A program made the translations under genes and the position numbers. From Coprinellus micaceus (lineage: Eukaryota; Basidiomycota; Agaricomycetes; Agaricales; Psathyrellaceae): 64,000 bases of DNA. The notes beneath the pieces were generated by a model. It was not told the DNA's origin. It worked only from the letters and a program-made list of their open reading frames with translations, and did not search any database. Positions 36,185 through 47,041 of the stretch are shown here, piece by piece. Each line of letters opens with the position of its first letter. Within the stretch, counting starts at the first letter, position 1. The stretch is taken from assembly GCA_951394405.1 (NCBI GenBank), contig OX596340.1, positions 1,240,001 to 1,304,000 of the forward strand, written 5' to 3'.

Positions 36185-37903
36185 TCAAGCATCATTGAAT
36201 CCCGGCGAGTCCTCATCTGGGGTTCCTTCAGGTTCCAACTCTTCCTCTACATCCTCTTCATCGTCCTCATAGTACGTTTCGACCTTCACCCACCCGCTTC
36301 CCGAGTCCCCTCCCGCAACCCAACAGCCATGCTCGACGAGGTCATCCAGCACTGGATCCTCCCCCATTGCTACCGGCGACCATCGAACTATCCATTCGCT
36401 TAACCCTCCGCCTCCGCAGGGGGTCTTCTTCCGCCGCCTTGGAATCTCCCGTTGCAGGTCTTCTCCGGACACACCGGCGACTTTAAAAAGTTGAAGTTGA
36501 GGGAGTAGAAGGCCGCGTGACCCCGGCCTCAACGCACCCCTCTTATCCCCCGCTGCAGCCCCTGAGAGAACCTTCCAGAACTTGGCGCCTACCCTTCTAA
36601 AGTCGATCTCCAACTGCTTCAACCCGCCGAGAGACTCCAATAGCTTCTGCCAACTCGAGAGATCGCACTCTAGGGCGGTTATTACGAGAGTTTCCAGTCG
36701 CGACAAGTGCGGAAGCGGGCCGTCGAACAAGGCTTCAGGCCGCGGCGTCGACGTCGTCGCTACCGCGTCCTCACCGCGTTCTGATTCCGACAACAACGAT
36801 GATATCGAGATCTTCGACAGTCTCCTCGGAGAGTTCGTTGTCGATGCTGAAGTCCCCGCGCCAGAGGACGGCTCACTCCTCTTCGTGAGCAGCTCAACGA
36901 AGGGAGTAAAATCCTGTTCGGGAAGGTCCCACGACATCTTCCTTGCGCTGGGCAGGTACAAGCGCTCCACAACGCCGCACAGGTAATCGGGGTCGAGGTC
37001 GGTGAACCTCAAATCCGTGAGATTATCCAACGCGATCTTGTCCTTCGACGGTGTCCAGGCTGAGTTGGGCTCGCCACTCTCAAGCCGAGGGCCCGAGTAA
37101 TGGAGGGAGAGGCTCTGCAGCTGGGGGCTGAGTCGGAGCATGCGATCCCAGGAGTCGTACGGCGGACGAATGTTGTCGGGGTGGAGGGCGAGTTCTAGCT
37201 TGTGGAGGTTCATGAGATACGGGCTTTTCAGCCAGGGAAGGTTAACGCCTATGAGGGATACGTTGCGGAGCTTTGGGACAGTGTTATGGAATACGACGAC
37301 GGGGGGTCTGTACGTCGCAATATAGAGGTTCTGTGCCGTTCCGTAGTCCTCAAAATGATAAAGCTGGAGGGTCTCAAGGAGTGGTGCGGGACCGCAGGTC
37401 GAGAGGGCGCGGCGAGCTTCGAGTTTGCACTCGTTGTCCCGTATCTTGAGGTGGAACGACCGCCAATGCTCCACATGGGGGATGATGAGGTCGAATACCT
37501 TGACGATCTCTTCACGACATAGGGTGACCCCTGGGATGTGTTCCTCTGGCGCGACGGTGTCAACGAGGATGTCGAGGCGGTGGGTGGCTGAGCTGGAGCA
37601 ACGGTCCAAATAAGCTCGTGCACGCGCTAAGTGGACCGGTTCTCGCAGGTGAATCGTCGTCCAGAGCGATGGGGTGCACAGAGCAATCTGCCTCCAGCGT
37701 TGACATACATGGGATACGAGAAGCTGGAAGGAGGAAGGAGGGGGATAGTAGTCTTGATTCGGTTTGAGGAGGAAGGGAGAATCTTCGTAGAGGTAGTCGA
37801 ATCCCGCCCCTAGGGTGAAAATGCGGGAGAGAAGTTCCACAGGAAGACTGTGGACCCCGCCGGGTTGAGGACACGCGAACTTGACGGGTTTAGCGAACGG
37901 CAT
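36185..37903 (-). CDS. F-box-like domain protein
   Basis: This is a single-exon gene of 572 codons. The F-box-like segment at the N-terminus reads VHSLPVELLSRIFTLG, then HVCQRWRQIALCTPSLWTTI, the usual form in the large mushroom F-box families. The body has leucine-rich, LRR-like spacing (for example LETLQLYHFEDYG, LRNVSLIGVNLPWL, LQSLSLHYSG, LSRLETLVITALECDL), ending in an acidic tail (YYEDDEEDVEEELEPEG). Such proteins typically bind Skp1 as the substrate adaptor of an SCF ubiquitin ligase. The start is the ATG at 37903 (MPFAKPVKF); the frame is open to 37957 but without another ATG. The substrate is unknown. Confidence 0.85.
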   Translation of the reverse strand: MPFAKPVKFACPQPGGVHSLPVELLSRIFTLGAGFDYLYEDSPFLLKPNQDYYPPPSSFQLLVSHVCQRWRQIALCTPSLWTTIHLREPVHLARARAYLDRCSSSATHRLDILVDTVAPEEHIPGVTLCREEIVKVFDLIIPHVEHWRSFHLKIRDNECKLEARRALSTCGPAPLLETLQLYHFEDYGTAQNLYIATYRPPVVVFHNTVPKLRNVSLIGVNLPWLKSPYLMNLHKLELALHPDNIRPPYDSWDRMLRLSPQLQSLSLHYSGPRLESGEPNSAWTPSKDKIALDNLTDLRFTDLDPDYLCGVVERLYLPSARKMSWDLPEQDFTPFVELLTKRSEPSSGAGTSASTTNSPRRLSKISISSLLSESERGEDAVATTSTPRPEALFDGPLPHLSRLETLVITALECDLSSWQKLLESLGGLKQLEIDFRRVGAKFWKVLSGAAAGDKRGALRPGSRGLLLPQLQLFKVAGVSGEDLQREIPRRRKKTPCGGGGLSEWIVRWSPVAMGEDPVLDDLVEHGCWVAGGDSGSGWVKVETYYEDDEEDVEEELEPEGTPDEDSPGFNDA

Positions 37904-38905
37904 AGCGAGGGTATGGAGACGAGGGTTATGTGGGTGATGGTAGTGGTACAGGGACAAGGTGTTAACGGCCAGGAGAAAGGTTGGGTTCCGAGCCTTAATC
38001 GATATGTGGAGGTAGCTACTCCGTGACCGAGGACATAATAATGTCCCCCCGGGAAGCTTGTTTCTTCCAGACTTACTCAGCTAGCAACGCCCCCTACATC
38101 CGTCCGGGACTGTGCATCAACTATCGTACGGACAGCTCAACAACTAGAAGACTTACAGAAGCGTGCTTCACTGGGTCGGGATAGACCTCCTCGGCACCGT
38201 CTATTGTTTTTGTAGGGTAGCAGGAGGGGGCAGAGGGGAGCTGCTGGTCGGAAAAGAAGGGCGATAGGGACATCAACCTTCTCCATGACCCGACGATCCC
38301 CAAGGTCCAAGACCAAAGAACCTTCGGCAAGCAGCACCCTGTCAATTTGAGCCTGAAGCTTGTGTCCCGATCTGCATGCTCAACTACTCGTTCCAGCTTG
38401 TCACTACGGCGTGACGATGATGGAACGCTTCGATATCAACCCCCTTTCGGGCTCGCTATTTGACTGTTATGTAAAAGTGTATGGCCAGGGAGAAGGAGCG
38501 AGCGACCTCGCCTGAGAGTGGCCCTACTCGGTGGAGGTCACATACCAAGCAGAGCGCGCAACGTCGTAAGGCCGCCCGTCCTTGAGGAGAAGCTTAGCCG
38601 CAGTAGGGCTGAAGCTTGATGGTTCTCATCAGCGGAGTAGGGCTAGAGGAAGAGTCACGGGAAAGTTTAGTGGCAACTTCCAATCGGATTGTTATGGAAC
38701 CGCCCTGAAGAGCATCTGAAAGAACCAGTTTAAGTTTATGGATCGATTAATGTGAAGTTTGGTTTTGAGAAACGGCCAGAAGTCATGGGTTTATGTCTCA
38801 CGTCTGCGGCGCAGTCCCTTAGCCGTACGCCGTGTCTGGACATCGTAATGGAAAGGAATGAGATAGGTGGGTGGGATGTAGACAGCGGTGAACCTGGAGG
38901 CGTGA
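37904..38905. other. Intergenic stretch, about 1 kb
   Basis: No frame has recognisable sequence. It separates the divergent-looking F-box promoter side from the 3' end of the proteasome subunit gene. I found no repeats of note. Confidence 0.4.
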
Positions 38906-40499
38906 TTAAGCGAAATACATAAGGTTGTTCTTCTTCTTGCTCTGAACTGCGTTGATGAATTACGTCAATGGAGGATGCAAGGGATTCCCAGTAGGATAAC
39001 TCACCTTCTGCTATGCCACTCAAGAAGTGCTCGTGCGAGAGCTTAGTAGCCCCTTCTCGGAGGGCAATCATTCCAGCCTCGACGCAGGTAGCCTTCAGCT
39101 GGGCACCGTTGAACTCGTCCGTACTCCTCGCGAGTTCATCGTAGTTCACATCTGGGGAGCACGTCATCTTGCGGGAGTGGATTTGCAGGATGCGGGCTCT
39201 GGCCGTTTCGTTGGGCAGGGGGAACTCGATTTTCCGATCCAGACGACCAGAACGCAGCAGTGCAGGATCGAGAATGTCTATTCGGTTAGTTGCAGCAATG
39301 ACCTGGAATTCGCATGTCAGCTTGAGTATTTCATTTCATACAACTGACTGACCTTGATTCGATCGTCGCTTCCAAAGCCATCGAGCTGATTGAGAAGTTC
39401 CAACATCGTCCGCTGTACCTCTCGATCACCACTCTTGTCCGAATCGAAACGCTTTGTACCAATGGCGTCCAGTTCGTCGATGAAAATGATTGCTGGAGCC
39501 TTCTCCTTTGCTAGTGCGAAGGCGTCACGAACGAGCTTGGCACCGTCACCAATAAACATCTGCACCAATGATGGACCGGCGAGCTTCAGGTAGCATGCAT
39601 TGGTCGACGCAGCGCAAGCACGGGCAAGCAATGTCTTACCCGTTCCTGAAATAGCCCGGTCGATAAGTCAAACGCGAGCGTACAATGCATGGTGAAACGA
39701 ACCTGGGGGTCCATACATCAAGCACCCCTTGGGAGGCTTAATGCCCAACGTCTTGAATTTGTCCGCTTGTTCCATGGGGAGAACAATAGCCTCCACCAGC
39801 TCTTCGATCTGTTTCTCCAGGCCACCGATATCGGTATACTTCTCTGTTGGCCGCTCATCCACCTCCATTGCCTTTACCCGCGAGTCGAACTCGACGGGAA
39901 GCGTATCGAGGATAAGATACGAGTCTTTGTTTACACCGACGAGATCGCCCGGTGTGAGTTTCTCTGGGGGAACGAGGCCAATCATAGGGAGAAAGACGGT
40001 CTGACGCGTCGATGTCTTGACGACGGCGCACTTCCCCTTCCTCATGGAATCCACATCCTGGCTTGCACCGTCCTCCTCCCCTTCAGGATCGACGTCCAGA
40101 ATCTAACGAACATCAATCTTGCATTCAGATTCACCGGCGCCAGATACGCACCTCAACAATGTGCCCAACCAGATAAGGTAGCACCTTATTCTGCTTAATC
40201 TTCTCCGAGTTGTCTCGAATCTTCTCCTTCATCACGCTCTGCTCATGTTGTAGACGCTGGGTTTCTGACCGCATGACTTTGAGGTCGTTGTCGATGAGGC
40301 GCGTTCTTGTGGCAATCTCATCGTTGGTTAAGGCCATGATGTCTTCTGGAATGTCATCCCAAGTCTCCTCGGGTTGGACATCGGGAGTGGTGTCCATGTC
40401 TGCATTGTCCTGGGTGTTCGAGGACGTCGAGGGTGCTGATTCCTCGGGTTTCTTCTCAGAGTCGGTGGGGGGGTTGCTTGGGGGAGGTGCTGAGGACAT
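38906..40499 (-). CDS. RPT5: 26S proteasome regulatory particle ATPase, Rpt5 (6A/PSMC3)
   Basis: This is an AAA ATPase of the 19S base ring, which unfolds substrates into the 20S core. The start at 40499 gives an acidic, disordered N-terminus, then a coiled-coil ([19 protein letters not shown]), the OB domain ([20 protein letters not shown]), [18 protein letters not shown], Walker [16 protein letters not shown] across an intron, Walker [12 protein letters not shown], the [16 protein letters not shown] block, sensor ATNR and the arginine-finger region [14 protein letters not shown]. The last exon, joined through an intron with donor GTGAGTTATCC at about 39002, encodes [13 protein letters not shown] then stop at 38906. 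Subunit identity rests on the N-terminal and OB sequences. The extreme C-terminus is Y-F-A. The gene is divergent from EAF6 with 158 bp between start codons. Confidence 0.96.
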
Positions 40500-40657
40500 T
40501 GCGGGATAAAGATTGTAATAGACACACTAATGACCACTAACTCGTTCTGAACGCGTACGCGTCGCTGAAAGCCAACGACTTTGAAACATAACAAATGCAA
40601 ATACTCTCATGCGCGTCTCAACCTCGACTCATTACACCTTCAACGCGTCCTTCATGA

Positions 40658-41337
40658 ATGGTCATGGTCATGGCAGAGTCAAATGCTGTGCCGACTGCAG
40701 AGGATAGGTCCCAGTATGAGTCTCTTCGCAAGGAGCTCATGCAGGCCTTGCCCAAGAAGAGGCTTGTGGATAAACAGCTGGTACGTGACATCCATTACCC
40801 GATCGACCGTAACCTCTGAAGCCTTATAAGGCTCAAATAGAAGCACAAATCTACGCACTAGAGGGCAACTACTTGACGGAGACTGCTGCTCATAGCGGAG
40901 GCAACATCATCCAGGGCTTCGAAGGATACCTCAAGAACCAAACTGCGACGCGAAAGAAGTACGAAGTTGGCGAGCAGGATCGCATATTTTCCAATAGCAG
41001 CCTCACGTATCACAAGGTGCGTCGCATCCACTTCCAGAGGGACTGGCTTGCCGACATGATGTAGTCCTTGGATTTGACTGGAGACGGTGAAGACACGACG
41101 ACCACCGATGATTACAAACAGAGCAGTGCTGGACCAACGACCGTGGTCTTACCTCCCGCACCAAAGAATCAGGAATTGTCTTTACAGCAGAAGCGTGCAA
41201 GAGACAAGGAATACCAGAGAAGGAAGCGCGCAAGCGCCAGCCTTCGAAGCACCGGCGAGAGCGAGGAAGAAATCAGCACCAGCACTTCGACCTCGAGACG
41301 AGCCACCAAACGCGCACGAGTGGCCGATGACGACTAG
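40658..41337 (+). CDS. EAF6: Chromatin modification protein Eaf6 (NuA4 subunit)
   Basis: This is a small subunit of NuA4-type and related histone acetyltransferase complexes. Exons are 40658-40780, 40831-41016 and 41065-41337, totalling 582 nt (193 aa, in frame). The conserved N-terminal coiled-coil reads SLRKELMQALPKKRLVDKQL, then IEAQIYALEGNYLTET and GNIIQGFEGYL, the hallmark of Eaf6/MEAF6. The C-terminal half is polar and basic, with RRATKRARVADDD at the end as a possible nuclear signal. The start codon is the first of three closely spaced in-frame ATGs (MVMVMAES). It converges with RRP40, with 50 bp between stop codons. Confidence 0.92.
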
Positions 41338-41387
41338 TCGCTTTAGTTATGCTTGTATTTTAGACGTAATGCTGTACCATATTGCTT

Positions 41388-42202
41388 TCATGTCTCCAGA
41401 GTGTCCAGAAGTGCTTTGACACCCCCGGAGTCCATGCCTCCACCATCCGGATCCGTGGCTTCTATGCACCGAGCAATCGCGATGATTTGCCTGGGCTCCT
41501 TCGCGCTGATCCACACGCGTCCGTTCATACCGATGGCGGATTCCAATGGGAACTTGCCGCCAAGCAGTGGCAGAAGGAAATGCTTTGGGTCGAGAAGACT
41601 GAGAGTAAACGACCGATTAAAAAGGCAGGTAAGGGGGGATGGGCGCCTAAACTCACTTTCGACACATTTTCAGGCTGCACCGAACCATAAATCCACCCTT
41701 CAACTCCCCGTATCCTTCAGACTTCCTCGTTTGAGCGTCAAAGCACTCGAGTTCCGGTTCCATATCCTTGTGTGCGAGCGATACTCGGGCGTAGACTAGG
41801 CTACCAACCTTGAGGTTCGGTTTGTTTCGTTTCGTAGCGCCTTCGAACGCGAGAGCATCTAAAGACGCTTGGTGTGCGCCTCCGATATCCACGCGGTATC
41901 CCTCTCCTAGTCTCTGGGTAACCGCTCCAACAACCGACTCTTGGGGTGCGGGGACATACTGAAACGCCGTGAGTACTCGAAGTGTACCAAAGAAAATGAA
42001 GACGAACGCGTCTTGAATTGCTATCCACCCACCATTTGCTTCGGTTCGCTGAATGCTCCAGAAGACCGGCCTTTGTCGATACGACTGTGGACTCGGAGGG
42101 ATCGGAATAGCTGGCTTGCTGCTGAAGCCCTGGACCAAGCTTCAGGTTCACATGCTTTGCTGGTACAGATTGGCCAGGGAATACGAGCTCGGAGGAGGAC
42201 AT
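41388..42202 (-). CDS. RRP40: RNA exosome cap subunit Rrp40
   Basis: This is an S1/KH-domain subunit of the exosome cap, acting in 3' to 5' RNA processing and decay. The N-terminal block is SSSELVFPGQSVP, followed by YVPAPQESVVGAVTQRLGEGYRVDIGG (the S1-like part) after splicing. Then come LKVGSLVYARVSLAHKDMEP, YGELKGGFMVRCSLKMCR and, in the last exon, FPLESAIGMNGRVWISA and RQIIAIARCIEA, which form the KH part. The stop is at 41388. Three introns of 50-60 bp are required. The start at 42202 lies only 77 bp from the divergent VPS37 start. Confidence 0.93.
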
Positions 42203-42279
42203 GATGGTGGTGTAAATGATCGCCCCGTCGGCAACTCAAATGCGATATCGCTTGCCTCCCACCGTCATCATCTCTCAGT
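42203..42279. promoter_or_regulatory. 77-bp divergent promoter between RRP40 and VPS37
   Basis: These bases are all that separate the two start codons. No TATA box is visible. Core promoter elements of each gene probably reach into the coding region of the other, or transcripts have very short leaders. Confidence 0.55.
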
Positions 42280-43014
42280 ATGGCTACCCACCTTGTGCAA
42301 GACTACCCCGAGCTGTCACACTTCTCGTAAGCCTCAGCGCTATATGCCATAGGCGAGGTCTCAACATGAATGAAAATCAAGGCGGGAGGATCTCGAAGAC
42401 CTTCTCAACGATCCTGCATACTTTCAAGCCGTATTCCACTCTCTAGACTGCGTGAAGGACCTATATCGGTCTCAAGCAGAGCTTGGGCTGGCGAATGAGA
42501 CCATTGCCCGTGTGTGCTATGCTACCTAAATTGTATATCCTTGCTCAGGATGCTCCCAGAGAATAATGCAGCTCATCAGGATTCGCTCTACATGCTGCGT
42601 GCCGAAACCCAAGCCGCCTTTGACGAGGCCAAGGCTCTCGAGAAGCGATGGAAGGAATTGGAGAAGGAGCAGAAAGAAGTATACCAGGTTTGTGTATCCT
42701 TGGCCTTCCGGCCATATTCCCGTTGTACTGACGATTGTCCGCAGCGGTTCACATCACAGTTCCTGCTAATGAGATTGAAGCACACGACGACAGACCAAGA
42801 CGATGCTACCGAGGCAATGGCAAATTCATTCGTTCAGCAGCAACCTCCCCTACTTAGTACTCGTGAACATGGCTCCGGTACTAGCACGCCCCGCGGGAAC
42901 ACAGATGTGGATGACTTTATTCGACAGTTCAAGGAGGCTCGTAAGATCTATCATAAGCGAGCAATGTGGGCGGACAAATGGACGAAAGGCGAAGTTATCT
43001 GGAGGGAAGATTGA
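42280..43014 (+). CDS. VPS37: ESCRT-I subunit Vps37 (Mod(r) domain)
   Basis: This is a component of ESCRT-I, which sorts ubiquitinated cargo into multivesicular bodies. Exons are 42280-42326, 42382-42509, 42560-42687 and 42745-43014, totalling 573 nt (190 aa, in frame). Sequence blocks are LVQDYPELSHFSREDLEDLL, LNDPAYFQAVFHSLDCVKDL, LRAETQAAFDEAKALEKRW, RFTSQFLLMRLKHTT and DFIRQFKEARKIYHKRAMWAD, in the order of the Mod(r) domain. It is predominantly helical, consistent with the headpiece and stalk. The protein is short, containing little beyond the Mod(r) domain. Confidence 0.9.
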
Positions 43015-43768
43015 AGTGAGATCAAGTTCTACCAGGCCTGCCATGGCGTTGTGCAGTGGGTGCGAGTCGTGACTAGCTCGAGGTACCCTTAGCTATAGGT
43101 GCGTCCTCCAGCCCTAACGTGCTGGTCAAGTCTCAGTTAACATGCCATCCAGGAACGCATATTCCCTTCTCTGTATCTATACCGCTACCTTCGTAACATA
43201 TGTTCGGCCTCTCGTGCTAAACCACCCATTTTCCGGTTTCCAAAGAAGAAGTCGACCTCCCACAGTCGATGGTAAGCGAGAAATAGAACAGAAAACCCAC
43301 CAGGTTGCCCTATATGCGGAGGCTCTGGCCAATCGCAGGTCAGTGCCTCACCCGCGCTCAAACTTGCAGCTGGGAGCGTTTAGCACCTAGCCATAGCGGT
43401 GTCACCGCGACGACATTGCGACGGGCTCGGCCCCTTTCACGGCAAAACACCATTATTACCCTCCCCTCGCACCAGCGAAAACTGTTTCCGTCTTTCCGAA
43501 CTTACCGCGCCAATTGCGTCAAGGAGATGGAGGTCTCCACCGACGAAGAAGCCTTTGGTCTCTTCCCTTGTTCCGTTGAGAGATGGTCGCAGGAGGCCTT
43601 CTCGACCAGCCCTATCGGCGCAGTGCCCAACCAAGGGCATCTTTTCCCCACTAACTAGCCCTGCTTCTGTGCCTTCGTCTAAATGTCGGATCGAAATGAA
43701 GGTGTTGTGGGCGAGGCGGGGAGGATAAAAGCCTGCCATCGTCTTGGGTGATGAAGTAACCAACAAAA
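43015..43768. other. Intergenic region and promoter of the first AA9 gene
   Basis: No coding evidence is seen. A TATA-like GATAAAA lies at 43724-43730, 39 bp before the start of the LPMO gene. GCGGGG at 43716-43721 fits the CreA/Mig1 site consensus SYGGRG, which is expected for carbon-catabolite-repressed cellulolytic genes. The motif is short and may be chance. Confidence 0.4.
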
Positions 43769-45008
43769 ATGAAGGGCTTCACCACTCTCACAACCCTTGT
43801 CTCGCTCTTGGCGAGCGTTTCCGCTCACACTATCTTCCAAGTGAGCGATCTCACATTCTGTACCCGACACTTGTGACTTTCACTGACCAGTCTTGGCCAC
43901 AGCAAGTCTACGTAAACGGGGTCTCTCAGGGACACACGGAAGGTGTTCGAGTCCCTACGTACGATGGGGTATGCCTCACTCCTTCGCCCATGGTTTAAGG
44001 TCTCATTGACCCGGATACTGCCAGCCCATTTCCGATGTGAACTCCAACGACATCATCTGCAACGGCGGGATCAACCCTTATCGCCAACCAGTGTCGAAGA
44101 AAGTCATCGACGTCCCCGCCGGTGCCCAAGTCACCGCTGAGTGGCACCACACTCTTGAAGGCGCTCAGCCTAACAACCCGTCCGACCCCATCGACCCCTC
44201 GCACAAGGGTCCAGTGATGGTCTACCTGTAGGTCCTTCCTGACTTGACAGCGCAGGGACTCGACCCGACTGAATACACACCCAGCGCCCAGATCCCCGAC
44301 GCAACTCAGACGAGCGTCACCGGTCTGAAGTGGTTCAAGATCTACCACGATGGCCTTGACTCTAGTGGAGTTTGGGGAGTGGACCGCCTCATCCAAAATA
44401 AGGGCAAGATGACCTATACCATCCCAAACTGTATCCCAGCTGGCCAGTACTTGATGCGAGTAGAGCTCATCGCCCTCCACGGTGCTTCCAACTACCCTGG
44501 TGCCCAATTCTATGTGCGCCTTCCAAAGTCTTTCGAAGTAGGATACCGGCTAATTCTTGTCCCAGATGGAATGCGCGCAACTCAGAATTACCGGCGGCGG
44601 GAACGCCACCCCGCCCACCGTTAGCTTCCCTGGCGCGTACAAGGGCACCGACCCCGGTGTGAAGATTAACATCTATAGCGGCGCCCGGAGTTACACTATC
44701 CCTGGTCCTGACGTCTTCGCGTGCCCTGCGGGCTCGGGTCCTACCCAGACCGCCGCTCCCCAACCCACGACCACCGCGAACCCCGTGCCTACAACAACGA
44801 CTGTAGTTAACCCCGTTCCCAGCGCACCTTCCGGCCCAAGTGTTCCTGCGTATGGCCAATGCGGTGGGCAAGGTTATAGTGGGTCCACGAACTGTGCTGC
44901 GGGGACGACCTGCACCAAACTGAATGATTGGGTAGGTGGCACTTCGTTCACGACTCGGAGCCAGAGCAACTATATTGAACTTCTTCACAGTACAGTCAGT
45001 GCATTTAG
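43769..45008 (+). CDS. AA9 lytic polysaccharide monooxygenase with C-terminal CBM1 (copy 1)
   Basis: This is a secreted copper enzyme that oxidatively cleaves cellulose or related glucans. Exons are 43769-43840, 43903-43968, 44025-44227, 44285-44513, 44566-44931 and 44991-45008, totalling 954 nt (317 aa, in frame). The signal peptide ends before HTIFQ, so the mature protein starts with the copper-binding His. Other AA9 marks are [18 protein letters not shown] (second His), [25 protein letters not shown] and [14 protein letters not shown] with the axial Tyr. A Thr/Pro-rich linker follows, then CBM1 ([15 protein letters not shown], ending LNDWYSQCI). The last intron splits the CBM1, so the terminal six codons including the stop form their own exon. 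A paralogue lies 977 bp downstream. Confidence 0.95.
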
Positions 45009-45985
45009 ATGCAACATCCTCCTCACGTCCTTTTCAACATCTCTCCCTTCTCACCTTGCAAATGTCACGTACGTCAGCTATTATGCACGAACCTCATTCA
45101 ATTTCAGAAGTTCAGAACATTCGCGAACAACGATTCTAAAAGTCAACTGGAATGGGCGGATCATGTGTGTTCATCTGTGCCAGGCCTCATTGCACCCTTG
45201 GTATTCCCCGCATTATGTGGCTATTTTCCCCAGACCTAGAAGGTAATAGAGGATAATCCACGGAAAATCATAGCTCTCATGGGAACGATCCTCATCCGCC
45301 TCCGAGGCTTCTTTGATGTCATCCCCGAGCCCAGATGTTCGCAGGTAAAAGTCGCAGGCTTGTACTCTACCTGAGCCCACCCCTAGGCTCCTACATACCC
45401 CCTACCACCCCTCAAGGCCACCTACGTCAGACTAACGGACCAGCTACAGCGACCCCTTGCCATCACTAAACAAGCGCCCACCTGCGCGAAAAGGAAATAC
45501 CAAGACTTTAAACTTCCTAAACCTCGGCGCCACCGCGGATGAATACCGTGAGTCGCTTCCCCACATTTCTGTATCCGAAGCTCATTAGTGTGTCACGCAA
45601 GCTCCGTCGCGCAGCGCACATCCACTCTCTTAATTGGTGGAAAGACCCCCGATGTTTCCGCGGGGAAGCTCACTGCACCCGGCGCCTATTCTCGCACGCG
45701 TCGCGAGAGCTGGTACTACTGAAATTGGTTGACAGTTGCCCAGGGCTCTGCCTGGCTCAGCTGCTGCACCGTGCTGGCACCTCATGCCGCGTCGACCTGC
45801 TCGCACACGGGGGCATTCTACGATGACAAGACGAGGCGAGCCAAGACTTATGTGGGGTATTTTGCCTCATCACCCTTGTCGATCTAGAAACATCCGCGGC
45901 CGAATGGGGTGGATCCACGAGTATAAAATGAGGTCAAGGATGGCGAGGCAAATACACAAGAGACATTCTCAACCAATCCCAAAAA
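45009..45985. other. Intergenic region between the AA9 copies
   Basis: No coding evidence is seen. A clear TATAAAA lies at 45922-45928, 58 bp before the second AA9 start. Several CCGCGGGG/GGGGTGG-like GC boxes occur at 45655-45665 and around 45905, possible carbon-repressor sites. Confidence 0.4.
45922..45928 (+). promoter_or_regulatory. TATA box of the second AA9 gene
   Basis: TATAAAA in the sense orientation, 58 bp before the start codon at 45986, is typical of strongly regulated fungal secretory genes. Confidence 0.6.
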
Positions 45986-47041
45986 ATGAAGTTCGCCTCT
46001 CTCACTGCCCTCCTCTTCCTCGCCACCTCCTCTTCGGCGCACACCATCTTCCAGAATCTCTGGGTAAACGGTGTCGACCAGGGACGAGGTGTTGGTATTC
46101 GTGTACCTAACTACAACGGCGTACGTTGCCTTTCCTTTCTACCTCATCCAACCATTCTTCTAACGCGTCGCTCGCATATTACAGCCCATCGAGAACGTCG
46201 ACTCAAACGACATCATCTGCAACGGTGGTATCAACCCCTACCGCCAGCCCGTCTCCACCGCCGTCATCAACGTCCCCGCAGGCGCTGACCTCACCGCCGA
46301 ATGGCACCACGATCTCAACGGTGCGACCGGTGGCGGCTCCGACCCCGTCGACCCCTCGCATAAGGGCCCCATCCTCGCCTACCTCGCCAAGGTCAACGAC
46401 GCCACCCAGACCGACGTCACCGGTCTCAAGTGGTTCAAGTTCTACGAGGATGGCCTGAACACGGCCACGGGCAAGTGGGCTGTGGACAAGCTCGTTGATA
46501 ACAAAGGCAAGGTGTCCTTCAAGCTCCCTAGCTGTATCGCTCCTGGTCAGTACTTGCTGAGGGTGGAGCTTATTGCCCTGCACTCTGCTGGGAACTACCC
46601 CGGAGCTCAGTTCTACGTACGTCGGCTTCTTTCAGGTTCAGTGTTAACAGCGTACTCACAACCCGAATATAGATGGAGTGCGCTCAGATCAACGTCACTG
46701 GCGGCGGCAACGCCTCCCCCGCCACGGTTAGCTTCCCCGGCGCTTACAAGGGCACCGACCCCGGCGTCAAAATCAACATCTACCAGCCTCTCTCTGGTTA
46801 CACCATCCCCGGACCCTCCGTCTTCACCTGCGACGCCGGCAGCAACCCCAACCCTGGAACTACTGCTCAGCCCACCACAGTCGCCCCCACCACAGCCGTG
46901 CCAACGACGACCGCGCCTGCTGCTGGTACCGTTCCACAATGGGGTCAATGCGGAGGTCAAAATTACACTGGGCCTACCAGCTGCGTATCTGGAAACTTGA
47001 AGTGCGTCGAGTTGAACGCCTTCTACAGCCAGTGTCAGTAA
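45986..47041 (+). CDS. AA9 lytic polysaccharide monooxygenase with C-terminal CBM1 (copy 2)
   Basis: This is the paralogue of the gene at 43769. Exons are 45986-46120, 46185-46616 and 46673-47041, totalling 936 nt (311 aa, in frame). The leader [18 protein letters not shown] precedes [15 protein letters not shown], so the mature N-terminus is the copper-ligand His. The second His is in [12 protein letters not shown] and the axial Tyr is in GAQFYMECAQI. A linker rich in Thr/Pro ([16 protein letters not shown]) leads to CBM1 ([15 protein letters not shown], ending FYSQCQ). It keeps only the two introns at NG/PI and QFY/ME; three introns present in copy 1 are absent. Cellulose oxidation is inferred from family; C1 or C4 regioselectivity cannot be read with confidence. 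Confidence 0.95.

Noticed and set aside
37904..37957. N-terminal extension of the F-box protein
   Set aside because: The extension has no ATG (it opens with TTG), so the first ATG at 37903 is used.
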